Translations under genes and position numbers: made by a program
Shown here: piece after piece, positions 33,610-45,613 of the stretch
Layout of the letters: the number at the start of each line of letters is the position of its first letter
How positions within the stretch are numbered: position 1 is the stretch's first letter
Assembly: GCF_008831285.2 (NCBI RefSeq)
Contig: NC_045147.1
Coordinates: 8,712,334-8,776,333 of the forward strand
DNA length: 64,000 nucleotides
Reading direction: 5' to 3'
Origin: Nymphaea colorata
Lineage: Eukaryota; Streptophyta; Magnoliopsida; Nymphaeales; Nymphaeaceae
Notes under the pieces: generated by a model
Databases searched by the model: none
Told to the model about the DNA's origin: nothing
The model's input: the letters and a program-made list of their open reading frames with translations, nothing else

Positions 33610-34238
33610 TTGCCAACTGATAACAAATTTGTTGGGAACTTAGGAGCATATAACACATTAGGAATAGTCATAGACTGAGAAATCTTGATATCACCATAAC
33701 CCACAATAGGTGACCATCTACCATCTGCAAGTTTCACATGACGTGCCTGAGGCAACATGTGTAGCACAATAAACATAGAAGGTTCACTACAAAAGTGGCT
33801 CGATGCTCCAGAATCAATAATCCAAGTAGTACCTGTATCATGTGGGACACTATCAACAGACATAGCACTGTCTATCATGACTGTAGAGGCCGATGGCTGG
33901 GAAGATCTGAGTGCTAGGAAGTCCTCATACTCAGACTTGTTGATACTCACTGTCACTGTCTCAGGGTGAGAAGGAGATAAAGACCCATATACAACTGATG
34001 AAGCTGCCTGAACAGACCCAATAGGAGATGGTAAAGAATTCTTGCCCTGCTTAGATGCAACATTTCTTCCTAGGGATGCACCGGAAGGACGACCATGTTT
34101 ATCCCAACATCTGTCTTCTAAATGTCCTATTTTACCACAATAGGTGCACTGAAATCTTCTCCTACCTCCTCCTGACCCATGACCAATGCCTCTCCCCCTG
34201 AATGAACCGCGTCCACGACCTTGAAGCCTGTAAGTCAC
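33606..34238 (-). pseudogene. Copia gag C-terminus and protease
   Basis: A glycine/arginine-rich stretch (R-G-R-G-S-F-R-G-R-G) precedes a CCHC knuckle (C-T-Y-C-G-K-I-G-H-L-E-D-R-C) at about 34140-34100. The protease active site D-S-G-A-S-S-H-F follows near 33805. It ends with N-L-L-S-V-G-N and a frameshift into the next frame. The normal gag N-terminus is absent. Confidence 0.82.
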
Positions 34239-35379
34239 TAGAGGGCTGAGAAAGGGTCACAGCAAGACGACTGAGTCTGTGATGCCTATGATGAATGCAG
34301 TCTGTGCATATGACATGTTGTTTTTGGATCCTGTTTCATCAATATGAAAGCATGCTAGACGACAACTGGACATGCATGCATGAAGCATGCTAGTTCTAAT
34401 TGATTTGAAACTCCTCGAATTTGATATATTATGTTTGCACTCCCTTTTTTTGTATCCCTGAGTCTGAGAGAAACAGAGAGCATAGTCGAGCTCTAGAGCA
34501 TGTCTATTTGTCAAATATTATGGAAGAAGATTTCGAAAGAAAATAAAATGCAGCAATATGAATAAGAAACATAATCGAGGGTCTAACTAGAGCATGCACA
34601 AGCTCAAGATCTGAAAAAAAGAGTATTACCCCTTAAGCTGACTGTTGTCAAAGAGCCCACTGATGCTCCCCAATGCATCCTTTGGAACCCTTTTGTTCTG
34701 TCGTCCTTGTACCACAGCGACCAAAACCTATGCAGAGAGCTTGAGGGTCGCTGCTGCATGTGCGGCTGGTGAGACCTCACTGTTTCTTGCAACAGTCGGA
34801 GTTTTCACCACTGTTCCTTTTTTCGGCAAACCTAAAACCTTGTTGTTTCTTTTCTGGCGATGACCCAAGAGCCAAAACAAAGGGCCCTGATCGGGTCTAG
34901 TGCTCAGTCGGCCATTTTTTGCTTGTCGTGTCCAATAGAGGTGCTTGACCAGGCATTGGTGCTCGCCCGCTGAAGCTCCTGATATCCTCCCCGCAGCGAC
35001 CCAAACCCTGTTGTTGTGTGAAAATGCCCAAGGATGCTTGTTGCTCATAGTCATCTTCCTCGCGATGAAGGCAGAGGAGGTTGCCTTCCTCGGTAGCAAT
35101 GAAGGCATGGCGCCGGAACCCTAGCAGAGTGATATTTTAGAATTTTATTAGAGATCTTTAAAAAATGTTGAATGAGGATTTCAAAAATAACTTTAAAAAT
35201 AAAAGAGAAAATTCTCGTTCTAAAATTTAAAATTGTGATTTCCTTGCTTCAAAGTGATATTTTAGAATTTTATTAGAGATCTCCTGACCTGATATCCTTT
35301 ATGTTGCTTCCTCTTTACTGTTCTTTGCTTGTCATTAAAAATTCAAAATTTGAAAATAACTTCTAGAGTGGGAGCCTCA
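34239..35379. other. Unassigned segment between the two copia elements
   Basis: This stretch separates the truncated minus-strand element from the first gag residues of the plus-strand element. The part 34600-35125 is GC-richer and open on both strands (126 codons minus, 72 plus). It ends near a CTAGGGTTCC motif common in leaders. It may be the untranslated leader of the plus-strand element, a captured host fragment, or remains of a third insertion. Two 30-bp direct repeats lie at 35128-35157 and 35253-35282. Confidence 0.45.
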
Positions 35380-38300
35380 GAACTGGTCAAGCCCGAGAAA
35401 CTTAAAGGAACTAACTTCCATGACTAGAAGCATAGGATCATGTTAACCTTGACCCTGGAGAGCCTAATATATGTAATCAACAAACCTTTTCCCACCTTAG
35501 GAGACAAGCTCACAAATGAAGAAAAGAGAGTGTTTGATACTTTTGAAACTGATGGCTTGATGGCAAAAACCATCATGTTAACCTTCATGGAAGATGACTT
35601 GATCAAGGTGTTTGAGGGCTATTCAGGTTAAGGAGATGTTTGACTCTATCTCCCCAAAGTTTAACACCACTATAATGATGCATGTTCAGCTGCTTCTAGA
35701 ACAGTACAATTCATAAAGAGTCAGATAGAGTGGTTGACCATATTAACAAGATATTAGTCATGGATAAAGACCTAGCTGTAGTAGGAAATGTAATATCTGA
35801 TATCATGCAGATATGTACCATCCTGAATAGTCTACCACCTTCTTAGGATATGGCTGTCACAACACTGAGTTTCCAGTTTGACACTCTAACTTTAAAGAAA
35901 CTCCCCATACAATTAGTTGTTTAGCAAGAACGTCTAGCCAAGAGAAAGAATGTAGAACTGATGACTATCTAAGAAAAACCGACCAATAGTCATGTGCCTA
36001 TAAAACCCAAAGAATTTAAAAAGGAAAAAGATGGAAAGTTTAAGAACAACTTTGTAGGTACTCAGAGAACACAATGAACTGTAGTGAAATGCTATAGGTG
36101 TGCAAAACCTGGACACATCAAGAAGAACTGCAAGACAAAATTTCTGAACAAAAAAGACAACAATGGCCAAGACAACAACAATAGGAGGAGAAATCAAGGG
36201 GATTCTAACAGAGAAGTCATTTGTATTGTGTCAGAGTGCATGTTCACAGATGGAGACCTGACTAGTTGGTGGGTTGATTCGAGGGTTACTCGTCACATCG
36301 CAAAGATGAAAGAAGGCATGATTCGTATGGAAGACATAAGTCTGAAAGTTCAAAAGGTTTATATGGAAAATAACTCCTATTGTGATGTCATGGGAATCGG
36401 GTCATATCGTCTTAATGTTGGGGGCACCAATGTCATACTTAATGAAGTCCTATATATCGCCTCCATAAGGAGGAATATAGTGTCTATTCCCGCACTGACT
36501 GGAAAAGGCTTTGAAGTTTGTTTTGTTTCAGGAAAAAATACAGTAGAAAAACATGGAAGGACCATGTTCATAGGAAAATATGTAGAAGAACATGACATGT
36601 TCAAACTCAATGAAATAAAGTTTTCAGTTCTGCTTATATTGACTTGCAATTAGTGTGAGTACAAAATTAATAAAAGATTAAGCCAAGTAATCATCAATAA
36701 GATGAAGACTCTAACACAACAAGGTACAATACCCGATAAAAATATAAATGGTTTCATGAAATGTGAATCTTGTTTATATGGAAAGATGAGAAATCATTTC
36801 CGTCTGAAGTAATTCGGGCCACTGATCTATTGGAAATAATCCATACAAATATTTGTAGACCTTTCTGAGTCCAAACACATAGTGGTATGTTATACTTCAA
36901 AACATTCATTGACGACTTCCCAATATTTGGTTATATTTATCTGATCAAATATAAGTCTAAAGATCTTGATAAGTTTAAGGAATATAACACCAAAGTCGAG
37001 AGACAACTTGGAAAATATATCAAGGTTGTACGATATGATCGAGGTGGTGAATATATATCAAATGAATTCATCGAATACTGTAAAGACCTTTGAATAAATA
37101 AGCAAAGAACAATGATTAGAACACTACAATAAAATGGTGTCATTGAGAGGTGCAACAGAACCCTCTTGAACATGGTATGATCTATGATGGCAGGAGCACA
37201 ATTACCCAAAGTATTTTGGAATGAAGCTGTTTTAATAGATCTGTACACAATAAATCAAGTGTGCTACAAAGCAATCCCAACCACTCCTTATGAGAGATGG
37301 ACTGGTGTGAAACCTGATCTGAGACATCTCAGGAGATGGGGATTTGTAACAGATGTGAAAATTCTAGATCCAGATGTGAAAATTCTATATCAAAAAATAG
37401 ATAAACTAAATAACAGATCAGTAAGATGTGTGTTCATTAGATATCTAAGTACTTCGACATCTCAGACTTTATTAGGCCATAAAAGACCTAAAGCTCCTCC
37501 TTCATATTTGAGTGATTACTATGGATGTCTTATAGAGGAGTTATGCTAATTAACAGATATTGACAAAATGCTCGACAATCTGACATATGATGAAGCCATA
37601 AACTTGCATGAATCATCACATTGGGTAAATGTTATGGACAAAGAAATCAAATCCATAGAAAATAATAAAATCTGAGAACTAGTAGATCTTCCTAAGGATA
37701 GAAGACCCATTGGGTGTAAATGTGTGCTAAAGAAAAAGTATAAAATGATGGATCAATCGAAAAATTTAAAGCAAGACTAGTGGCAAAAAGTTTTTTCCAA
37801 AAGAAATGAATTGATTACTTAGAAACTATTCGTCGGTAGCAAAGTTTACATCAATCAGAATAATTCTGGCTATCACAGCCTTCTATGACTTGGATGTGTG
37901 TCTGATGGATGTGAAAATTACTTTTCTAAATGGTGAGTTAAATGAAACCGTATATATAACTCAACCACTAGATATGTCATCAAAGAAAATGAAGAGAAAT
38001 TGTACAAGTTGCATAATCACTGTAAACCATATATATGACTCAACCACAAGATCATCAAAAAAAATGAAGAGAAATTATACAAGTTGCATAATCATTATAC
38101 GGTTTGAAGCAGTCGCCTAGACAGTGGTATTTTATCTTTCATAAGACAATCACAAACCTTGGATATATAACAAACCCGCTAGACCAGTGTGTATATGTCT
38201 AAAAAAGTGGGGGTCTCTTTTGTATCTTATCATTATATGTCGATGACATTTTATTAACTGGAAACGATAACAATATAATACTCAAAACAAAAACTTCAAA

Positions 38301-39180
38301 ATGAAGGACATGAGTGAAACATCATATGTATTTGGAATAAAGATCACTCGAGATAGAGACTCGAAAAATCCTGAGTCTGAGCCAAGAACGATATATTGAT
38401 TATATCTTAAAGAAGTTTTGAATGTAAAACTGCAAGCCTATTGGAACTCCCATAGCTAAAGGAGCAATTTAAGTAGAAGTGATTGTCCTAGTGAAGGACA
38501 ACAGAAATGAAATGTTCCATGTGCATAGGTTGTTGGTAGTTTAATGTATCTGATGCTTTTTACTAGACCAAACATAAGTTTTCCTATCGGTTTGGTGAGT
38601 CGTTATCAAAGTAATGTTGGTTGGCCTCATTGGTGAGCAGTTAAAATAATTTTTTGGCATATTAAAGGACCGAAAGGACTAAAATTGTCCTACGAAGTCG
38701 ATGAGCAAACTCTAGTTGGCTATTCTGATGCGGATTTTGCTAGTTGTAAAGACGATAGTAAATCCACATCTGGGTATGTTTTTCTCTTTGGAGGTGGTGC
38801 GATAGTCTAATCCTATAAGAAATAGGGATATGTTGCTCAACACATAAAAGAAGAAGAGTATGTAGCATATAATGTTACTACTACATTTGTTGTCTGGATA
38901 AATCAGTTCCTAAAGGACTTGAAATTAGATCTTGTTTGTGAACCAGTTCAATTATACTATGTTAATCACGCAGTAATATCTTTTATGAAAAATGAAGTTG
39001 TTAGCTCAAAGAGTAAACATATAATTGTGAAATACCATTATATTCATGAAATGATTGAGAAAAATAAAATCTTAGTTGATTATATGTCTACTAATGACAT
39101 AGTAGCTGGTCCCTTAGTTACGGGAATAACTGAAGATTTGTTTACCAAACATGTAGCCCATATGGGGTTAAGAAATATTT
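35380..39180 (+). pseudogene. Gag-pol remains of the plus-strand copia element
   Basis: Order on the plus strand: gag (K-L-K-G-T-N-F-H-D at about 35400), zinc knuckle (C-Y-R-C-A-K-P-G-H-I-K-K-N-C at about 36090), protease, GAG-pre-integrase, integrase, RT (Y-V-D-D at 38236-38247) and RNase H (Y-S-D-A-D-F-A at about 38720). The last recognisable residues are near 39180. The protease motif usually read D-S-G-A is D-S-R-V (36276-36287). The first integrase aspartate in the H-T-D motif is asparagine (36848-36850). Many stops and frameshifts are present. A stutter duplicates a segment at 37965-38080 (S-S-K-K-M-K-R-N twice). Confidence 0.85.
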
Positions 39181-39345
39181 GAAATATTGTGATGGAAAGC
39201 CGTTGAGAGGAAAACCTTGCTGTAAATCCTGAATAAAATTCAAGTTATGATGGATAAACCAAATTATGGAAAACCACATAACTAAAGATCAAGGAAACTG
39301 ACACATAATGGAAGCAAACTGGTCGTCTCATGGCCAAGTAGAAGA

Positions 39346-39781
39346 TGTTGGATAGTGGCCCTAAGCCCTTTCTCTACATCTTATACGTGCAAGAGGGCCC
39401 ACATGCAGTTACGAAAGTAAACTAGAAAACTGGTTTCCAAATAAAAGATTTTCATTAAACAAAATTAAAGGTTATTTGTTACCATTTATCTTTCCACAAA
39501 TCTCCCTGGTCGTAACCATTGTTGGGCATCAAGAAACCCTGGGAGACAGTCTATAAAAGCCCATTTAATCTCAAACTTAGGGTTAATCGTGAGATTACCC
39601 TAGCCGGCACCTCCCAGAAGCAAACCCATGAAACTAGCCTAATCATGTTTCTCTTCTACTTCTTCCTCTCCTTCTCTATCTATCACAGTTGTTGCCTCTT
39701 CACGCTGGAGACAGTGCTGGTGAACTTGCTGCGTAGACTCAGAGCCGATCACAGACACGTTCTGCTGTCGAAAATCCAACA
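39346..39781 (+). repeat. 3' LTR of the plus-strand copia element
   Basis: Starts directly after a short purine stretch (AAGTAGAAGA) and ends TCCAACA at 39781, followed by ATTAC. The TATAAAAG box is at 39552-39559. Confidence 0.88.
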
Positions 39782-39786
39782 ATTAC
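39782..39786. repeat. Target site duplication ATTAC (right)
   Basis: Pairs with 30004-30008. Confidence 0.85.
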
Positions 39787-41301
39787 AATGTCCAACAATT
39801 GGTCCTGATAACAACAACTACATAGAGCATCAACTGCAACAAATAAGAGCTAGAACCAAAATAGGATTTGCTTAATTTTATGAACTTGTAACTTTTTGTT
39901 GCTAACATGGATGCAAGTTTTAATAAGGTGACATGTCACCCAGCAGTAGGGCTCTCATGTTGCCCAATATCTACTAAATTCTAATCATATGAAAAATAAA
40001 TCTAAATCCAAGGATTATAGTTGGATTGACTAGATCCATGGTCTATACCCTACTTCCAAGTGTTTAACAAAATTCTTCTTGTAGCTGGGATGGGAGGAGA
40101 TGAGTTTCTTCCCTTATTTTAGATGGCAAATGAAGTCCATTTGTCCATTTTAACTATTTTTTTCATCATTCACTGAAAACAAGTCATGAAAATATTATTA
40201 GTGACATATTAGGTGGTAAAAAGACCAACACTCCTTTCTAAAACCTATCAATAAGAAAACTAACACAAAACAGATTAATTATGTGCTAAAATCTACTGTA
40301 AGTTCTCCTAAGTTTTGCTGTAAAATCAAACAAAATAAACATATTTCAACAAAAAAACAGAAATTTTCTAGAGGAGCTTAGACAAAAGGCACCTAAAAAA
40401 GGTAACTACAAGAATCAGTTGGCATGTTGTTGAACAGACTGGCTAAGAACAAACATGATTTCAGAGAAATTAGTTCTGATGTCAGCCCATTTTTCTCAAC
40501 AAGAGCACCCATAATCAATGCTAAGCAAGATTAAAAGAAAATAGGATGGAAAACAATAAAGAAATCATGATATCATGCTTCAAATATCTGACAAATTCAG
40601 AAATCTATTGTTGGAGAGCGTCTAGTAGCAAAATAGCACCTTTAGCAAGATATCTAGCATCGCTTCTATTGATTTCTTGCAACCAAAGCCTCTTCACACA
40701 TTTGAGAAGTGTAAATATTGATCACTGAAGTAAAAAACCATGAAATGAATATGATTCAACAAGAAAAGGTTCAGACACATTTTTACTAATTTTGGCTTAC
40801 CCAAAGGCCTTTGCTTCTTGCTAGAAAAAATGATTCACCATTCTAAGTCAAGCTCGTCTCTTCCCTTTAATTGAAGCTGATGCTGAACCAAAAGAAGTGT
40901 AGATTGAACAATCAAATCATGAGAAAATCAATGTGTAAAAGGCACTTTCGGTTCGAGAGCAACCATGCAAATGCCAGTTGAACAGCCAGACATGATTGCT
41001 GGAGGTGCTTGCCTAATTTCATTGAAGGAGGGTTCTTAACATACTAATCAACAATTACATCGCAATGTCTGCCCATCAGGCCTCCTCCTAACCCGATCGA
41101 GCATTCAAACATCAGTCAAAAATCAGGATAGAAACATAAGATTTACCCCAAAAAATTTCCTATGCCTACTTCAGATTGTCAGCACCATTACCACTTTCTC
41201 TCGCAAGATAGAGAGAGAGAGAGAGAGAGAGCTTGCTGGTAGCCATTGATGGATGGGGCGAGAGAGAGAGAGCCTTGCCGAGGCATTGATGGTCAGATAG
41301 A
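39787..41301. other. Intergenic, no gene recognised
   Basis: AT-rich sequence with no supported coding region. An (AG)n microsatellite of about 22 bp lies at 41210-41231. Confidence 0.5.
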
Positions 41302-41309
41302 GAGCCAGG
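41302..41309. repeat. 8-bp target site duplication GAGCCAGG (left)
   Basis: Matches 42429-42436 exactly; the following C is also shared. Confidence 0.75.
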
Positions 41310-42428
41310 CTAAGTGACATAGGTGCTTTAAAATGCACCCAGCACCCGCGTCGACGCAACACGCGTGCAGGTGTGGACACATGTGCGGCTCCAATATGCA
41401 TCCAAGTGGCACCTGAATTTTTCCTTTTTTTATTATTTTTCTCCTTTTTCCTCGCCCCTTTTCATTTGCCTTCTATTTTTTCCTCTTACCTTTTGTTCTT
41501 TTTCAAACTTTCAGCTTTGCCCCTCTCTTTTTAAAAAAGCATACAGTCAAAGGTGCAGCAGTCATCCACTCATCCTTTTAAAAAAGACAGCTAGTCTTGC
41601 TGTCCTTTAGAAGGATGATTAAACTATGCATATTTAAAAGAAAAACTTTTTTTATTTCCTTTTTCTTTTTTTTTCAAGCTTCCAACTTTTCTCTTTAAAA
41701 AGAAAGGCATCAATGGAACAAGGACTGCTAGACTGTCTATATTCTAAAAGACCATTATTTTATTCAATTTAAAATTTTAAAAATAAATAACATTTCTATT
41801 TTCATATGCCCAACACTTACATTCAATTTAAAATGCAACCAACTCCGTTTGGCATTTGCTCATATTTCAAGTGTCTTTACTGCATTTCAGTTCTTTTTTG
41901 TGATGTTCAAGATTTAATGATTATTTTTTGAAATGTGGAATTGTTTGATCGCTGTTTTCATGGTATACACTATACATGCTTGAGTATGACTGTTAAAGTG
42001 TTAATGTTTTCCACCTATATCAGTTTTTTGTTTTAATTCAATGATGGTTGTACTGTTGCTTAATGTTTACTTGCTTAGCATGTTTTCATGACTAATTTCT
42101 GCTGGGTTTTGCTGTTTTTTATAGTGTCCATAATTTGATCTGTTTTGCTGCAATGACTATTAGCACCCAATGTTTGAAGTATATTGTAAACATTTACTCA
42201 TTTACCATTTACTAATTTGGATTTTAGTATTTTACTTACCTCCAAATGTAAATAGTGTAAATTTGTAATTTTTTTTGTTTATAGATAATTTTGTTGTGTG
42301 CTTGTGTGTGTGCGTGTGTGTGTGTGTGTATAGTAATAATAATAAATTGCCCTTGCCGCACTGCCATACATAAATTTTTTGAATGTGCCGCACCAACACC
42401 AGCACCGGCACGCACCTATGTGACATAG
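41310..42428. mobile_element. Non-autonomous hAT-like DNA transposon, 1119 bp
   Basis: Terminal inverted repeats are CTAAGTGACATAGGTGC on the left and, read inwards, CTATGTCACATAGGTGC on the right (15 of 17 matching). They are flanked by a perfect 8-bp TSD GAGCCAGG. An 8-bp TSD is characteristic of the hAT superfamily. The ends are GC-rich and the 900-bp middle is T-rich with no transposase frame, so it is non-autonomous. A (GT)n microsatellite is at 42295-42330. Confidence 0.7.
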
Positions 42429-42436
42429 GAGCCAGG

Positions 42437-43368
42437 CAAACCTGAAAATAGAAGCTAGGCCCTGGGCACACAGCTGTGAAAGGCTGAAAGAGAGATCAAA
42501 CATTGAGCTTACTTTTTCTGAAATCTTCAAAATCAATCTATATTTTACACAAAAAATATGTTCAAATACTATTTCATATAGTTCATCTCATGATGTTGCT
42601 TGTTGCTGTGTGAAGGAGGCATCCCCATGGCTTAAATTTCTGTCACCCTCTTTTCCTGTTGTTGTAGTGGGTGTTTTGTATGGTTGAAAGAATGTCATCA
42701 ACACACAGGCCAAGTTGCACACAATTGAGCTGCTAGTTTGATAGACTGGATCACACAGTTCATTTTGGCAGCAGTACCAATGTGGTTGCAGCTGACATCG
42801 GTTTGTGGATGCTAGTGCACCCGATTTGTAACAGTGTTTAGATAGCATGTTGCTCTATCACAAATCTGTGTACCTTATTTCCTAATTAATTAGATAGCAT
42901 AATAGAGTCAGAAATATAGGGTAGATTAGATATACATACATCAACTCGATGTCTTATATACAAATGAAAGACACTGATTTTTGTTGTTTTTCAAATAAAG
43001 CTAGATAGATTCAAGTAAGTTTGACGATACAACAGAAATATTCTTCCCTTTTGACTGAGAAAGAACAAATAAATGCTTCGTGAGTAAAATAGCAAAAAAT
43101 AATGCAAACATGTTGAAGGGAAGACTTCAAATTTATGTTTTTTCACCAGTTAGCTAGTGATAAGATGTTGCCCGTAGTAACATTCATAAAAATTTGAACC
43201 GTTTGTAGTTTATTGTTGGGGATAATTTTGGTTATAAGAAAAATTGGACTTAATAAAGAAAGTAAGTCATTTTTTAGTTGAAGATGGCCAATATGGGAAC
43301 CGTGTTTTACCTTTTTCATCCAAGGGCATTGCCATCATTTTAAAGGGATCATTTTCCTGGATTTTGTC
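42437..43368. other. Intergenic, no gene recognised
   Basis: Mostly AT-rich sequence. Short frames such as 42588-42848 (minus) show no recognisable family. Confidence 0.45.
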
Positions 43369-43826
43369 TAGGGGTGAACAAGAAGAGCTCGACTCTTTAA
43401 AGCTCAGCTCATGAACGAGTTCGAGTCTAGTCATTTGCTTAATGAGTTGAGCTCGAGTTCATGATTCGTTCAAATAATCGAGTTGAGTTCGAACTCAACA
43501 CATAATGTCGAGTGGAGCTTGAGCTTTAATCGAGTTGAGCTCAAGCTCAACACGTAACGATGAATATCAATTCTATTCAAATGAGTTTGTCGAGTTTGAG
43601 CTTAATACATAACGATGAATATCAATTCTATTTGAACGAGTTTGTCGAGCCTTGATCGAGTCGAGCTCGAGCTCAACACATAACTGTCGAGTGGAACTCA
43701 AGTTATTTCCATCGAGCTATTCTCGAGTTCAAGCCAAGTCGAGCTCGAGGTTTCATTAGTCAAACCGATCTCGAGTTGACTGAATTCGGGCTCGACTCGA
43801 CTAGACTCGATTTATGTTCAACTCTA
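43369..43826. mobile_element. MITE-like element rich in GAGCTCGA motifs
   Basis: The ends are TAGGGGTGAACA and, read inwards from the right, TAGAGTTGAACA (10 of 12 matching). The inside is a degenerate array of GAGCTCGAGTTCGA-like words and includes two copies of CATAACGATGAATATCAATTC. The flanking eight bases do not match, so no target duplication is visible. In composition it resembles the hAT MITE at 55019-55448. Confidence 0.5.
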
Positions 43827-44491
43827 ATGGGGTATTAAAAGGTTTACCATAAAAATGTGTCGTTTCGAACAACAATACGAACATATAACGTGCCATCCCG
43901 CGACACCGGAATCCATATTGGAACCAAGAATGACCAAAAGTTATGTTGAAAGAAAAGAAAGCATATGCCCAAAAGGAAAAAAAGAACCAAAAACAAGGAA
44001 AATAAGCGACCGAACACGGAATTCTTCCGCTATTTTCTTACAACACCCAAACTGCTCAGGAAAAATCCTGTGCACCGGGTGAAATTCATACGGTTGAGGG
44101 AAATTTACCCCGGTGAAAATTTTGTGCATCAAACGTCAAAAACTTTCACCCGAAAAATGTGTACGGCGAGGGTAAAATTAAACCGCAAAAAAGTCCGCCT
44201 CCTGAGGTCCGACTTTTTACCGCGGGGAATTTCATCCGCAACGTTGGTCGCTCTCTCGCTGCATCTCCTCTCCCGTTCCTCTACGCTGGTCGCTCTCTCG
44301 CTGCCTCTCCTCCTCGCACTCGACGGAAGCTCCTCTTCACCCACCGCCGCCCTCGCTGCTGTTGGAGCTCCACACAAACGGTGACCTAGCCCTTGATCGC
44401 CTCCTTCTTCGCTGCAAGGAGCATTCTGATTGGATTTTAATCCTCTCGGTGCCCCAAAGGTTGGGGGGATCTTGAGAGAGGATCCCCAAAG

Positions 44492-44806
44492 ATGGGAACA
44501 GCAGCTACGGCGCCATTGGCGGACCCATTTCTTCTTCTAAAATGCCTTTTCGGACAGTTTGGAAACATGTTGTTGCGATTCCGGCCAGTTCTCCGCTTAA
44601 TTTGCCGATTTTTTTTATTGTCTCCAGCACCCATAGCCGCCTGGCTGTCCCTTCTTCTGCCGCTATGGTTAATTAGACTGACCAAGGTTGAGATGAGATC
44701 GTGTTGGGAAGGAAATAAATTTTCTGTTCAATTGAAGACTGATGATGAAAAAGATTCTTGTTCTCTCAATGAACTTGTTTTATCGAACCAGTATTTTAAT
44801 AATTAG
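44492..44806 (+). CDS. Hypothetical small hydrophobic protein
   Basis: A 104-codon frame follows a GC-rich, pyrimidine-rich leader and has a G at +4 (ATGG). Residues 11-60 are strongly hydrophobic with arginines between (two or three possible membrane segments). The last 40 residues are polar. GC content is high over the first 60 codons and then falls, so the true coding part may end at an unrecognised splice site near 44680. I do not recognise a family. It could be a short real gene, a first exon, or chance. Confidence 0.3.
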   Translation: MGTAATAPLADPFLLLKCLFGQFGNMLLRFRPVLRLICRFFLLSPAPIAAWLSLLLPLWLIRLTKVEMRSCWEGNKFSVQLKTDDEKDSCSLNELVLSNQYFNN

Positions 44807-45364
44807 GGGAAGAAATTTGATTAATTACTCTCACGAGCAAAACAAGAGGGTTTTCTCTTGCCAGTTACCTCAACTTATATATGTTTTGTGTCGTGATTAC
44901 TATTTTGAAATTCATTTCCAAGAAAACTGTTTCAGAAACATGATATCACAGTTTGAAGATTTCTGTTGATTTGGGAAGCTCCTTTCCTTGGTTTGCATAT
45001 ATCCAGATCTTGCTTAGTTTGGGGCTTCTTGAAGACCATGATCTTGTATCAATAATGTTTGACCTAATTCTAACTATTTTTAACTGTCAAAAAAAGTCTC
45101 GTGCATCAAACACAGTTAATTTTACCTCGCAAAACACTTTCCTGCACGTTAAATTCTTTTTTACCATCAAATCGACCCTAAAAGCCCTAAAAAAGCTGCT
45201 CTGAGTAAAGTTGGTGTCCAGTTCAGGACAGGTGTGAAGAAAAGGAGCAATGATGAACGGTTGCTGGAAGTGTCTTTAGCCTTGAGGGATGCGGGACCCA
45301 TCGGTATGAGCCTTCGAACTATAAATTGATGTGTCAGGGCGCTTCTCGCTGTAACTCTCCGAGT

Positions 45365-45491
<127 letters not shown>

Positions 45492-45613
45492 TCTTCTCTT
45501 GAACTCTCCAAGTGTCCTCTATCTCTCTCTCTCCTGTGTATGTGTTCGGTCTTTTGTTGATCTCTACTCCCTTTCCATTCAAGGGAAGCATCGCATTATA
45601 CTAGTTTACTAGA

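Larger units (their letters stand above)
30454..34238 (-). mobile_element. Minus-strand Ty1-copia element, 5' end lost
   Basis: The 3' LTR is 30454-30681 (228 bp, minus sense TGTTGAAATAAG...CAAGACTGCA), next to a polypurine tract (GGGGGAG, 30682-30690). Leftover coding order on the minus strand, going right to left, is gag zinc knuckle, protease, GAG-pre-integrase, integrase, RT and RNase H. No second LTR, primer site or gag N-terminus was found to the right of 34238. The second target copy (expected TCTAT after an LTR end) is also missing. The element was therefore truncated after insertion, or it recombined. Confidence 0.83.
30009..39781 (+). mobile_element. Plus-strand Ty1-copia element, split by a second copia element
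   Basis: LTRs 30009-30442 and 39346-39781 (434 and 436 bp) are in the same orientation. They start TGTTGGATAGTGGCC and end CCACCA or TCCAACA, with a 5-bp TSD ATTAC. By eye the LTRs differ at roughly one position in eight, so this is an old insertion. Gag-pol remains lie at 35380-39180. The primer-binding site begins at 30445 but is cut after TGGTATC by the LTR of the minus-strand copia element. The RT and RNase H motifs are of copia type (integrase before RT). Confidence 0.88.

Noticed and set aside
43383-43820. Array of GAGCTCGAG words as a CRISPR-like array or satellite
   Set aside because: Words are degenerate and irregularly spaced without unique spacers, and the block has transposon-like ends.
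43383-44130. Continuation of the hAT-like element at 41310 into the GAGCTCGA block
   Set aside because: The 8-bp TSD closes the first element at 42428; the later block has its own ends.
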